Below, in pieces: positions 17,356 to 25,112 of a stretch of DNA of 64,000 nt. Every line of letters starts with the position of its first letter. The stretch's first letter is position 1. Both the position numbers and the translations under genes were made by a program. The stretch comes from Rhizobium oryzicola (GTDB lineage Bacteria; Pseudomonadota; Alphaproteobacteria; Rhizobiales; Rhizobiaceae). The notes under the pieces are model-generated. The model was not told the DNA's origin. It saw nothing but the letters and a program-made list of their open reading frames with translations, and did not search any database. The DNA lies in assembly GCF_030504645.1 (NCBI RefSeq), contig NZ_JAUKWQ010000003.1:186001-250000 (forward strand). Direction: 5' to 3'.

Positions 17356-17436
17356 TAAACGGTATACGGAAAACCGCTATTTTCGCCGACTAATAAACTT
17401 TAAGCTTGAAATACGCCAAAATCCGTATACCGTTTA
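17356..17436. promoter_or_regulatory. Pair of GTATAC-centred sites in inverted orientation (candidate FCD-GntR operator)
   Basis: TAAACGGTATACGGA (17356-17370) and its exact reverse complement TCCGTATACCGTTTA (17422-17436) face each other across 51 bp between the aldolase and the regulator gene. Each half has a central GTATAC, like the short T-G-T-A-x-A-C-A type sites of FadR-subfamily regulators. Autoregulation together with control of the aldolase operon is the simplest reading. A related CGGTATAC occurs at 21021-21028, upstream of the hydroxyacid dehydrogenase. Confidence 0.65.
17399..17410. promoter_or_regulatory. Operator-like palindrome TTTAAGCTTGAA
   Basis: Copy of the palindrome set lying between the two GTATAC boxes, 40 bp before the regulator start codon. 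One base departs from TTTAAGCTTAAA. Confidence 0.45.
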
Positions 17437-17450
17437 TGCAGGAGGCGGTG

Positions 17451-18155
17451 ATGCAGAAGCCCAGCGACAACCTCGTCGAAACCATCTATGCCGAGCTCAG
17501 GCTGCGGCTGCAGCGCAGTGATGTAAGCCCGTCGGATCGCCTGGTGGATACCGAGATTGCCGGCCGCTACGGTGTCTCGCGGGTGCCGGCGCGTGAGGCC
17601 TTGTTGCGGCTTGTGGCGGAAGGATATTTGGTCGGAACGACGCGCGGGTTTGCACTGCGCCAGCTGTCGCTTGAGGATATTGCCGATCTGTTCGAGATGC
17701 GGCGGCAACTGGAGCCAAGGGCGGCGGCGAACGCTGCCCGCGACATGACGCCTGACATCGAAGCCGAATTGACAGACGCGATGACCCGCATCGAGGCCGC
17801 TTTGGCGGATGGCGATCTGCGCGTTCTGATGGACGCCAATGTCGATTTTCGCAATGCCTGGCTGAATGCGGTGCGCAATCGGCACATGGCAGACACGGTG
17901 GCGCGGTTCATGAACTATTTCCAATCGGTGCGGCTCGACAGTTTCACCGACAAGGACATGCTGAAGCAGTACATCGATGGCCTGAGCCGCATTCATGCAG
18001 CCTTTGTTGCGCGCGATCCGGTCCGCATCGCCGAATACATGACCCTCTATATGTTTGCCGCGGAACAGGCATTTCTTGCCGTGCGGCAACGACAATTGAC
18101 AGAGTCCGAGACGGCGCGTCCGTCCCGCCGGAAGAAAGACAAGCAGGGAAGATGA
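17451..18155 (+). CDS. GntR family transcriptional regulator (FadR/FCD subfamily)
   Basis: Regulator of 234 residues. I chose the ATG at 17451 because GGAGG at 17441-17445 precedes it and because the operator box ends at 17436; in-frame starts at 17406 and 17436 lie in or at that box. The N-terminal wHTH reads LVDTEIAGRYGVSRVPAREALLRLVAEGYLVGTTRGFALRQ. The C-terminal all-helical FCD domain contains DIADLFEMRRQLEPRAA, DANVDFRNAWLNAVRN and a late HAAFVARDPVRIAEYM. FCD proteins usually sense small carboxylic acids. It heads an operon with the flavin monooxygenase and flavin reductase, whose starts overlap or abut. Confidence 0.93.
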   Translation: MQKPSDNLVETIYAELRLRLQRSDVSPSDRLVDTEIAGRYGVSRVPAREALLRLVAEGYLVGTTRGFALRQLSLEDIADLFEMRRQLEPRAAANAARDMTPDIEAELTDAMTRIEAALADGDLRVLMDANVDFRNAWLNAVRNRHMADTVARFMNYFQSVRLDSFTDKDMLKQYIDGLSRIHAAFVARDPVRIAEYMTLYMFAAEQAFLAVRQRQLTESETARPSRRKKDKQGR

Positions 18156-18157
18156 TC

Positions 18158-19249
18158 ATGAAGCCGCATCCTCTGAAGGGACCGAACGCACTCAAGCTCG
18201 GCATTTTCTCACCCAATGCCGATGGTGGCCTTGCCATCACCGATGTGCCTGAACGCTGGCAGGCCCGCTGGCAGGACAATCTCAACGCCGCCCAGATCGC
18301 CGATCGCGGCGGGCTCGATTTCCTGCTGCCGATTGCGCGCTGGAAAGGTTTTGGCGGCAAGAACCGCGTGCGTGAATGGTCCTATGAGACCTTCACCTGG
18401 GCAGCGGGTCTCGCTTCGGTGACAGAGCGCATTGCGCTGTTCATGACCGTGCATGTGCCGCTCATTCATCCGCTCTATGCGGCCAAGTCTCTGGCGACGG
18501 TGGATCATATCAGCGGTGGTCGTGCCGGTCTCAACATCGTCTGCGGCTGGAACCCCAAGGAATTCGGCATGTTCGGCGTGCCGTTGGTCGAGAAGGGTTA
18601 TGACCAGGCAGCCGAATGGCTCGACATTGTCGAGCGCGCCTACGCATCCGATGCGCCGTTTGACTTTGATGGCACCTATTACAAGCTGAAGGACGTGGTG
18701 AGCCGTCCGGCAAGCCTGCAGTCGCCGCGGCCGGTGACGATGAATGCGGCCTTTGGCGGCCCCGGGCGCGACTTTGCGGCGAAGAACTGCGATTACCTGT
18801 TCACCACCTTCACCGAGATTGCCGAGGCAGGAAAGCACGTCGAGGATATTTGTGCGCGCGCAGAGGCTCAGGATCGCGAAGTGGGCGCCTATACGGTCTG
18901 CCACGTCGTGTGCCGTGAGACACAGCAGGAAGCTGAAGAGTATTACGAGCGCTACGCCGTGACGCTTGCAGACCATGAGGCGGTCGATGCGCATATGGCC
19001 GGCAAGAAGGAGTTTTCCCAGTCACATGACCGCGACAGCTATGATCGCTATCGCAAGCGGTTTGCCGGCGGCGCCGGCGGCTATCCTTTGGTCGGTACGC
19101 CGGAAAAGATCGTGGAAGACATGATCGCCATTTCGCAGCAGGGATATGCGGGGATCGCCATGTCCTTCGTGAACTATACCTATGAACTGCCCTTCTTCTG
19201 CGACCGGGTTTTGCCGCTTCTCAAGCAGGCGGGGCTGCGGACCGAATGA
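18158..19249 (+). CDS. LLM-class flavin-dependent monooxygenase (RutA/alkanesulfonate monooxygenase-like)
   Basis: Luciferase-like monooxygenase of 363 residues that uses reduced FMN and oxygen. The ATG at 18158 has AGGGAA seven bases upstream; an ATG at 18152 is possible but too close to that site. The protein contains LKLGIFSPNADGG, GLDFLLPIARWKGFGGKNRVREWSYETFTWAAGLASVTERI and ISGGRAGLNIVCGWNPKEFGMFG, a layout shared with pyrimidine monooxygenase RutA and dimethylsulfone/alkanesulfonate enzymes. The next gene encodes its likely flavin reductase partner. With an aldolase and dehydrogenases nearby, oxidative ring or C-S/C-N cleavage is plausible. Confidence 0.92.
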   Translation: MKPHPLKGPNALKLGIFSPNADGGLAITDVPERWQARWQDNLNAAQIADRGGLDFLLPIARWKGFGGKNRVREWSYETFTWAAGLASVTERIALFMTVHVPLIHPLYAAKSLATVDHISGGRAGLNIVCGWNPKEFGMFGVPLVEKGYDQAAEWLDIVERAYASDAPFDFDGTYYKLKDVVSRPASLQSPRPVTMNAAFGGPGRDFAAKNCDYLFTTFTEIAEAGKHVEDICARAEAQDREVGAYTVCHVVCRETQQEAEEYYERYAVTLADHEAVDAHMAGKKEFSQSHDRDSYDRYRKRFAGGAGGYPLVGTPEKIVEDMIAISQQGYAGIAMSFVNYTYELPFFCDRVLPLLKQAGLRTE

Positions 19250-19755
19250 CACCCGAACTGACCCCGGAAGAAGCAGAGGCGATGCGGCTTGCTTTTCGCC
19301 AGGGCATGTCGCAGTTGGCGGCGGCAGTCCATGTGGTGACGACCGATGGTTCCGCAGGGATCGCTGGCTTCACGGCGTCCGCAGTCTGCAGCGTCAGCGA
19401 CAGCCCACCGACATTGCTGGTCTGTCTCAACAGGTCGAGTTCAGTCGCTACCGTGTTCGAACAGAACCGCGTGCTCTGCGTCAATACACTCACGCATCAG
19501 CACGAGGCGCTGTCACGCGCATTTGGCGGTACAACATCGCAGACCGAGCGTTTTGCGGCCGGAAAATGGGTAACCGCTGCAACCGGTGCACCACGTCTAG
19601 TTGACGCCCTCGTTTCATTTGATTGCGAGGTGGTCAATATCGTAGAAGCGGGCAGCCATTGGGTGCTTCTCAGTCGCATTGTCGATATTGCGCATGGCAA
19701 TGCAGATCAGGCGGCGCTCGTTTACTTCCGGCGCCGCTATGCAGCCATTTTGTAA
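19246..19755 (+). CDS. Flavin reductase, FMN-binding (partner of the upstream monooxygenase)
   Basis: NAD(P)H:flavin reductase of 169 residues from the split-barrel flavin reductase family (RutF/HpaC type), which supplies reduced flavin to two-component monooxygenases. It shows AAVHVVTTDGSAGIAGFTASAVCSVSDSPPTLLVCLNRSSS, then FEQNRVLCVNTL followed by a glutamine/histidine stretch and FAAGKWV, the usual order of FMN-contacting loops. The ATG overlaps the monooxygenase stop by 4 bp (ATGA), which implies a coupled pair. The operon ends here and converges on the hydroxyacid dehydrogenase over 108 bp, with no obvious hairpin. Confidence 0.93.
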   Translation: MTPELTPEEAEAMRLAFRQGMSQLAAAVHVVTTDGSAGIAGFTASAVCSVSDSPPTLLVCLNRSSSVATVFEQNRVLCVNTLTHQHEALSRAFGGTTSQTERFAAGKWVTAATGAPRLVDALVSFDCEVVNIVEAGSHWVLLSRIVDIAHGNADQAALVYFRRRYAAIL

Positions 19756-19863
19756 CAATCGGTCAAATGAATGAAGGAAACTACAGATATCGTATTTTGT
19801 GCAGGATGTTGATGACGGTAACCGCTTTGAAGTCCTCACTGGAGCTGATCAGAGCTTGATGCA

Positions 19864-20916
19864 TCAGTAGCCGCGCTCCCGGTCATAGAGATTGCGAAGT
19901 GGCTGTCCCGCAGCGAAGCGCCCGAGATTGTCCAGAAAGATGTCAACGATGCGCGTGTTCTCGAGATGAACCGTGCTGGCTGAGTGAGGTGAAATCAGCA
20001 CGTTCGGCAGGTCCCAGAGCGGGCTTTCATTCGGCAAGGGCTCGACGGCAAAGACGTCCAGAGCTGCGCCCTTGAGATGGCCGGAGGCCAAAGCCTCGAT
20101 CATCGCCGCCTCATCGATCACGTGGCCACGCGAGATATTGACGATGACGGTGCCCGGCTTCATCGCCTGGATCTCGGCGGCGCCGATCATTCCGCGTGTT
20201 TCTTCGGTCAGCGGGCAGCAGAGGATGACGGCATCGACCTCAGGCAGTACGCTCTTGATATCACGCTGGTCGATCACACGGCTGACGCCATCCGGCGCCA
20301 CGACATCGGAGCGGCGACGGGTGCCCCATACCTCCACACCAAAACGCGAACAGTCCTGCGCGATGGTTGCGCCGAGCGAACCAAGTCCGACCACCAGAGC
20401 GCGCGCGCCTTCCAGTCCTTGCGCGGTGTATCTCTCATAGCGATGCGCCTGCTTTTCCGCATTCAGATAGGGGACGTCCCTGAAGAAATAGAGCAATCCC
20501 AGCATGGCGAATTCTGCCAGGGGGCGCGCATGCACGCCCGATGCCGTTGTGAAGAGAATATCGCTTTTGTCGAGGCCCGTGCGACGCAGAAACTCGCCAA
20601 TGCCGGAGCTGGTGGCCTGTACCCAGCGCAAGTTCGGTGCATTTACCGGCATTCCTGCGGCATCCAAGCGGTCGAAATCGAAGAAGATATCGGCGCGCTT
20701 CAGGCATTCCGCCCAGCGTGCCTTCTGGCCTTCGTCGAAATTGCGCGGCTCGCCTCCGTGATCGGCAACGTAGCGAGGTTTGGCCAGCAATTCCGGCTCA
20801 TGGATCACGTCGAATCGATTCGGGTCGAAAGCCTTGATCCGTGCAACATGTTCATCCTCGAGCGGCGACGCGATCAGGATGGTCAGTTTACCGGCGGGAT
20901 CAGGCAGAGCATTCAT
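19864..20916 (-). CDS. D-2-hydroxyacid dehydrogenase (NAD-binding)
   Basis: Cytoplasmic dehydrogenase of 350 residues interconverting a D-2-hydroxy acid and a 2-oxo acid. The start at 20916 (MNALPDPAGKLTILIAS) is preferred to the in-frame start at 21000, which adds a segment unlike the family. The Rossmann loop is VVGLGSLGATIAQ. The catalytic arginine is in VNISRGHVIDEAAM, the glutamate is in the following AVEPLPNESPLW, and the histidine is in LISPHSAS. It could reduce or oxidise the 2-oxo acid released by the aldolase. CGGTATAC at 21021-21028, like the GntR operator core, lies about 105 bp upstream. Confidence 0.93.
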   Translation of the reverse strand: MNALPDPAGKLTILIASPLEDEHVARIKAFDPNRFDVIHEPELLAKPRYVADHGGEPRNFDEGQKARWAECLKRADIFFDFDRLDAAGMPVNAPNLRWVQATSSGIGEFLRRTGLDKSDILFTTASGVHARPLAEFAMLGLLYFFRDVPYLNAEKQAHRYERYTAQGLEGARALVVGLGSLGATIAQDCSRFGVEVWGTRRRSDVVAPDGVSRVIDQRDIKSVLPEVDAVILCCPLTEETRGMIGAAEIQAMKPGTVIVNISRGHVIDEAAMIEALASGHLKGAALDVFAVEPLPNESPLWDLPNVLISPHSASTVHLENTRIVDIFLDNLGRFAAGQPLRNLYDRERGY

Positions 20917-21020
20917 GTCTTTCTCGCTTATGGATTCGGCAGAGGATATCGGAATATGAGCCGTGCGGCGTTCTGCGACAGCCGCGCACAAACCTCCCAT
21001 GGGCGTTACTTCATCGCCCG

Positions 21021-21028
21021 CGGTATAC
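21021..21028. promoter_or_regulatory. Possible third GTATAC site (CGGTATAC)
   Basis: Eight bases identical to the core of the inverted pair at 17356-17436, in the 154-bp gap upstream of the hydroxyacid dehydrogenase. An 8-mer match can arise by chance, so this is only suggestive of shared control by the FCD regulator. Confidence 0.3.
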
Positions 21029-21070
21029 AGCCGTGATACAATGCGTCTTTAAGCCCGCTAGCTCTGCCGA

Positions 21071-21481
21071 TCAGTGTTCGAACAGGCCGTCCGGGTTCTT
21101 GAACGATTTGAATTCAAGCGCGTTTCCAGCAGGATCCTTGATGAAGAACGTTCCCTGTTCGCCAGGTTCGCCCTGAAATCGCACCTTGGGTTCGAGAACG
21201 AAGGGCCAATTTGCCCCTCGAAGACGGTCAATCAGTTCGTTCCAGGTATTCCAAGGCAAAACGGCACCGAAATGATGCAGGGGTACGAGATCGCTTCCGA
21301 CCTTCGAAGTCGCTGGAGACTTGGGATCACTGTTGAGATGGGCCGAGATCTGGTGGCTAAAAAAGTCGAAATCAATCCAGTTTTCGGCTTCGCGGCCTAC
21401 CTTGCAGCCGATGAGCTCGCCGTAGAAACGGCGCGCCGTCTCTTTGTCATCGATTGCAAACGCCATATGAAACGGGATCAT
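21071..21481 (-). CDS. VOC family (glyoxalase/bleomycin resistance-like) protein
   Basis: Small cytoplasmic protein of 136 residues with a paired beta-alpha-beta-beta-beta VOC fold. It opens MIPFHMAFAIDDKETARRFYGELIGCKVG and ends with GTFFIKDPAGNALEFKSF, the usual first-metal-ligand and last-metal-ligand regions (H5 and the glutamate in LEFK). A second histidine pair is in LVPLHHFG. The reaction cannot be told: dioxygenase, lyase, isomerase and binding protein are all possible in this fold. GGAAGGG precedes the ATG at 21481. It lies between the LysR gene and the hydroxyacid dehydrogenase on the same strand. Confidence 0.85.
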   Translation of the reverse strand: MIPFHMAFAIDDKETARRFYGELIGCKVGREAENWIDFDFFSHQISAHLNSDPKSPATSKVGSDLVPLHHFGAVLPWNTWNELIDRLRGANWPFVLEPKVRFQGEPGEQGTFFIKDPAGNALEFKSFKNPDGLFEH

Positions 21482-21727
21482 GCGGACCCTTCCGGAAATC
21501 TAGTAGATGCCTCTTAAGGCCTTGGGTGGTTTCCAGACTACCGGCTCTCCATCCCCCTGCAAGATGCATAAATATCGCCGATTGATGACCTGAAGGAATG
21601 CACCAGTGGCAAATTGCAGCCGCACCCTTCGCTGAACGCATTGTAATTGGAGCCGATCGATCGGAGGTTCCTCACACTCCATCGATTGCTTTTCGTCGCT
21701 CCCGTCCTCTGTGGCGAGCGCGAACCC

Positions 21728-22627
21728 TCACGCCATTTCGCCGATCTGCTCGAGCATCCACCGCCGGAAGATCTTTACGCGGCTCAGTTCGGATTTGGCC
21801 GCAGAAGACACAAGGTAATAGGCGCCGGGTCCGGAAATCCTGGCCGGGAAAGGTGCGACAAGCGCCCCGGATTTCAGCTCGTCCTGAATGAGGTAGCTCG
21901 GAAGGAGAGCGACCCCGAGGCCGGAAATTGCTGCCTGAATGATCATGAAGAAATGTTCCAGGCTCGGTCCCCATTTCACCACATCGCGCGGCGCACCGAC
22001 AGAACGAAACCAATGATCCCAGCCGCTCGGCCGGGTGGAGTGGCGGATCAGCGGATGGTGCCTCAGCGCCGCATAGTCCGTCAGTGGAAATGCGCCCGTC
22101 ATCACCTTCGGGCTGCAGACAACGACGATTTCCTCCGACATCAGCGGGTCGATGATGGCGTCAGGCCAGTTGCCGTGGCCGAAGCGGATGGCAACATCGA
22201 TCCGCTCCTTGGTAAAGTCGAGGTCGCCATCGCTGGAAATGATGTTGAGGGAGATGTCGGGATTTTTCTCCTGGAACGATGGCAGCCTTGGAAGCAGCCA
22301 GCGGGTTCCGAATGTGGGCAGCATGCCGATCGACAACGTACCCTTGCCGCGCGCTGAATCAATCAACTCGACCGTCCCGGCCTCAACGAGGTCTAAAGCT
22401 TCGTGTATGAGCTTGCTGTAGAACCTTCCTTCATCCGTCAGCTCGATATGGCGGCTTTGTCGCGTGAAGAGAGGCAATTGCAGATAGTCTTCCAGGCTTC
22501 GCACCAGGCGGCTGGCAGCGCTTTGCGTAACATTGAGCTCCTCGGCTGCACGGGTAAAACTCCCGTAGCGTGCGACCGCCTCAAAAGTCCTCAATGCGTT
22601 CAGGGAAGGCAAAAGGCGGCGGGGCAT
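21728..22627 (-). CDS. LysR family transcriptional regulator (GcvA-like)
   Basis: Regulator of 299 residues. The start at 22627 (MPRRLLPSLNALRTFEAVARYGSFTRAAEELNVTQSAASRLVRSLEDYL) gives the standard GcvA-type N-terminus; an upstream in-frame start at 22660 adds 11 atypical residues. The C-terminal effector domain has the expected GTLSIGMLPTFGTRWLLPRLPSFQEKNP and AISGLGVALLPSYL. It is divergent from the DUF885/oligopeptide operon across 206 bp, so it most likely activates that operon in response to its substrate. Confidence 0.92.
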   Translation of the reverse strand: MPRRLLPSLNALRTFEAVARYGSFTRAAEELNVTQSAASRLVRSLEDYLQLPLFTRQSRHIELTDEGRFYSKLIHEALDLVEAGTVELIDSARGKGTLSIGMLPTFGTRWLLPRLPSFQEKNPDISLNIISSDGDLDFTKERIDVAIRFGHGNWPDAIIDPLMSEEIVVVCSPKVMTGAFPLTDYAALRHHPLIRHSTRPSGWDHWFRSVGAPRDVVKWGPSLEHFFMIIQAAISGLGVALLPSYLIQDELKSGALVAPFPARISGPGAYYLVSSAAKSELSRVKIFRRWMLEQIGEMA

Positions 22628-22730
22628 ATCTATCCATTCGGAAAACTCATCCCTTCGCAATTTTTATGCGCCTTGCGCCCGCCTGGCAAGCGGATAGCCT
22701 TTCGTTATCTAAGCAATTGAGCACGTACCC

Positions 22731-22744
22731 AGATGACATCATCT
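22731..22744. promoter_or_regulatory. Inverted repeat AGATGA-CA-TCATCT (candidate LysR site)
   Basis: Six-base inverted repeat with a 2-bp spacer, midway in the divergent gap between the LysR gene and the DUF885 operon. It is shorter than the usual 15-bp LysR box, so the assignment is tentative. Confidence 0.35.
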
Positions 22745-22833
22745 CACCGAGCCTTGGCGATTGATGACAAGCCCTCCCAAAATCGAAACGGCATGCGTGG
22801 TCAAACTGCCCGCACGGCAAAAGGTGAACAGCA

Positions 22834-24018
22834 ATGAATTCCTTTGAGATCGGACGCGAGCTGACAGCGGTGACGATGGGGATCGATGCCTTCGAGCGCG
22901 GCAAGGCACGGGGGCAAAGTCTGCTCGATGGTGAGGGGCTTGTTCCGATCTACATGGGCTCGGACATTATCGGTCCGCGGATCTATGAAGACTGGGAGAG
23001 TTGCCGGGCAGATCTGACAGCACTGGATGAGGCAATCGAGGACCTTCCGGAAGGCGCTCGCAAGGTATTCCTGAAAGACATGGTGATGTCCTTGCAGGTG
23101 GCGACGCGTCTGTTTTCCGGGCTGACGCCAAGTTTCGAGGAGAAGGTGGAAGTTCTAGTCGGCGCGCAGAAGGGCCGGGAGCCGGAATCGGTCATTCACG
23201 CCGCCACCAGCAATCTTGATCGACTGCTGGCGAGCAGCGGCTTCGTCACCGGTACGCTGAAGCAGCGCGTCCATGCCTGGGAGGAAGCGCGCGCCATCCC
23301 GGTGGAGAAGATAGAGACCGTCTTTCGCGAATTGATGACGGAAGCGAAAGCCCGAACTGACCGTATGATATTCGATACCGGCAGTTATGATATGACCCTC
23401 AACCCCGTTCGGGATACCCATTATACGGCGCGCTGCGGCTTCAATGCTGGCAAGATGGACCTGAACCTCGACATTCGCTTCACCCGCGCAGCGTTGAAGC
23501 ATCTTGTCTGCCATGAGGTTTTTCCCGGCCATTCTACCCAGCTTCTCTATACGCGGGCGGAGGTCGATGCCGGTCGCGCCCCCGCCGATGCACTGCTGAT
23601 CACGGCCAACGCCGTGACAGGCTGTGTTCAGGAGGGGATTGGCGACCAGGGCGTCCACCTCATCGATTTCATCGAAGATGCGGACGACATGATCCACATG
23701 GAGCTTCGCCGCCTGCGCAGCGCTTCCCAGACCAGTGCCGCCTGGATGTTGATGGTGGAGGGGCTTCCCGCCGATCAGGTGGCAGACTTCCTGCGAAATG
23801 TGGCGATCGGCCAGGAGGCATGGATCACGGGGCGGCTGCGGATGGCCGCGCATCCCTTCCGCGGCCCGTTCATTTCGTCCTACTTCGCCGGCAATGAAAG
23901 CGTACGTCGGGTGCGTGAACGTGTCACCGCGGAGCAGTGGCCGGAATTTCTCGTTCAGCTCTATGGGCGTGCCAACAGCCCGGCCAGCCTCGAAATGTTC
24001 CCGCAAACAGCCAATTGA
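22834..24018 (+). CDS. DUF885 family putative metallohydrolase (HEVFPGH)
   Basis: Protein of 394 residues, shorter than the 550-600 usual for the family. The DUF885 motif CHEVFPGHSTQ (H227, E228, H233) supplies an HExxxxH zinc site like that of related metallopeptidases. The preceding section ARCGFNAGKMDLNLDIRFTRAALKHLVCHE is also family-like. There is no signal peptide, so it acts in the cytoplasm. It is the first gene of an operon that also encodes two dehydrogenases, a second DUF885 protein and an oligopeptide-type importer, suggesting hydrolysis of an imported peptide-like amide. AAGGTGA lies upstream of the ATG. The substrate is unknown. Confidence 0.82.
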   Translation: MNSFEIGRELTAVTMGIDAFERGKARGQSLLDGEGLVPIYMGSDIIGPRIYEDWESCRADLTALDEAIEDLPEGARKVFLKDMVMSLQVATRLFSGLTPSFEEKVEVLVGAQKGREPESVIHAATSNLDRLLASSGFVTGTLKQRVHAWEEARAIPVEKIETVFRELMTEAKARTDRMIFDTGSYDMTLNPVRDTHYTARCGFNAGKMDLNLDIRFTRAALKHLVCHEVFPGHSTQLLYTRAEVDAGRAPADALLITANAVTGCVQEGIGDQGVHLIDFIEDADDMIHMELRRLRSASQTSAAWMLMVEGLPADQVADFLRNVAIGQEAWITGRLRMAAHPFRGPFISSYFAGNESVRRVRERVTAEQWPEFLVQLYGRANSPASLEMFPQTAN

Positions 24019-24029
24019 GGAGAGGGGCC

Positions 24030-25112
24030 ATGAAGATCACCGTGATTGGAGCTGGGGCTATCGGTGGCCTGGCGGGCGCGCACATGGCAAAGGCCGGTCA
24101 TGACGTGCTGCTGGTGGACCCATGGAGCGAACATGTCGACGCGCTGAACCAGAGCGGGCTTCGGATTGATGGGGTGCGCGGAGACATGCGCATCCCCGTC
24201 AAGGCGGCGACACCAGATCAGCTCTCCGGTGATCTTGGAACGGTGTTGATCGCCACCAAGTCGCAGCACACGCTGGAAGCTCTCAAGCAAATCATCCCGC
24301 TGCTGAGGCCGGACAGTCTCGTGGTGTCCTATCAGAACGGCTTCAACGAGCCGGGCATGATCGACATGTTGAACGAGCACGGGTTGCCGGGGGAGCGGAT
24401 GGTCATGGGTTCCATCCCCAACTACGGCGGAGCGCTGGTCGATCCGGGTTATATCGAGTTCGTCCATGAGGGCGCGATCCAGCTGGGGGAAATGAACGGT
24501 CAGATGACGCCGCGGCTGAAAGAGCTGGGCGATGCCCTGACGGCGCTGACGGAAGTGCAGTATTCGGATCGCATCTGGGGGCAGATCTGGGCCAAGGAGG
24601 TCTATTCCGCGCAGGTGGTATTTTCGGCTCTCGCCGATGCGCCGTTGCGCACCACGCTCGGTGTCGAGAAATATGCGCGCACCGCCGGGGCCGTTGTGAA
24701 GGAGGCGCTCGAGATCGCCGACGCCAACGGCATCGATGTGCAGGCTTTCGACTTCTTCGACCCCGCCAACTATCGCGTGAAGACGCCCGAAGATACGCAG
24801 AAGCTGCTTGCGAACATCAACCATGCGATCTGGCTTCTCAAGAAGGACCAGGACAACAAACCCCAGCATGACTTCAAGAAGAAGGGTTCCGGCATCTGGT
24901 GGGACATCGTCTACCGCAAGCGTCCGTCCGAAACCCGCGCCTTTGCCGGCAAGCTGATCGAATATGGCAAGACGGTCGGTGCCGACACGCGCCTGAACGA
25001 GAAGCTGACGAGCATGATCTACGAAATCGAAGACGGGAAGCGGGAACTCGGCTTTCACAACTTCGATGAACTCGCTGCCTACGCTCACTCCATTGGAAAG
25101 ACATTGCCATGA
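24030..25112 (+). CDS. Ketopantoate reductase-family (ApbA/PanE-like) dehydrogenase
   Basis: NADP-dependent dehydrogenase of 360 residues with a Rossmann domain followed by a helical C-terminal domain. The ATG at 24030 follows GAGGAGAGG. The N-terminus MKITVIGAGAIGGLAGAHMAKAGHDVLLVD carries the GxGxxG loop, and VLIATKSQHT and VSYQNGFNE match the ApbA family. PanE is usually near 300 residues; the extra length and the operon context argue for a catabolic 2-hydroxy- or 2-imino-acid reaction in place of pantothenate synthesis. It overlaps the next gene by 4 bp. Confidence 0.88.
   Translation: MKITVIGAGAIGGLAGAHMAKAGHDVLLVDPWSEHVDALNQSGLRIDGVRGDMRIPVKAATPDQLSGDLGTVLIATKSQHTLEALKQIIPLLRPDSLVVSYQNGFNEPGMIDMLNEHGLPGERMVMGSIPNYGGALVDPGYIEFVHEGAIQLGEMNGQMTPRLKELGDALTALTEVQYSDRIWGQIWAKEVYSAQVVFSALADAPLRTTLGVEKYARTAGAVVKEALEIADANGIDVQAFDFFDPANYRVKTPEDTQKLLANINHAIWLLKKDQDNKPQHDFKKKGSGIWWDIVYRKRPSETRAFAGKLIEYGKTVGADTRLNEKLTSMIYEIEDGKRELGFHNFDELAAYAHSIGKTLP

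Noticed and set aside
18158..19755. Uracil degradation (Rut) pathway
   Set aside because: Only RutA- and RutF-like members are present; ureidoacrylate hydrolase, RutC, RutD and RutE are absent and the neighbours are aldolase and dehydrogenase genes.
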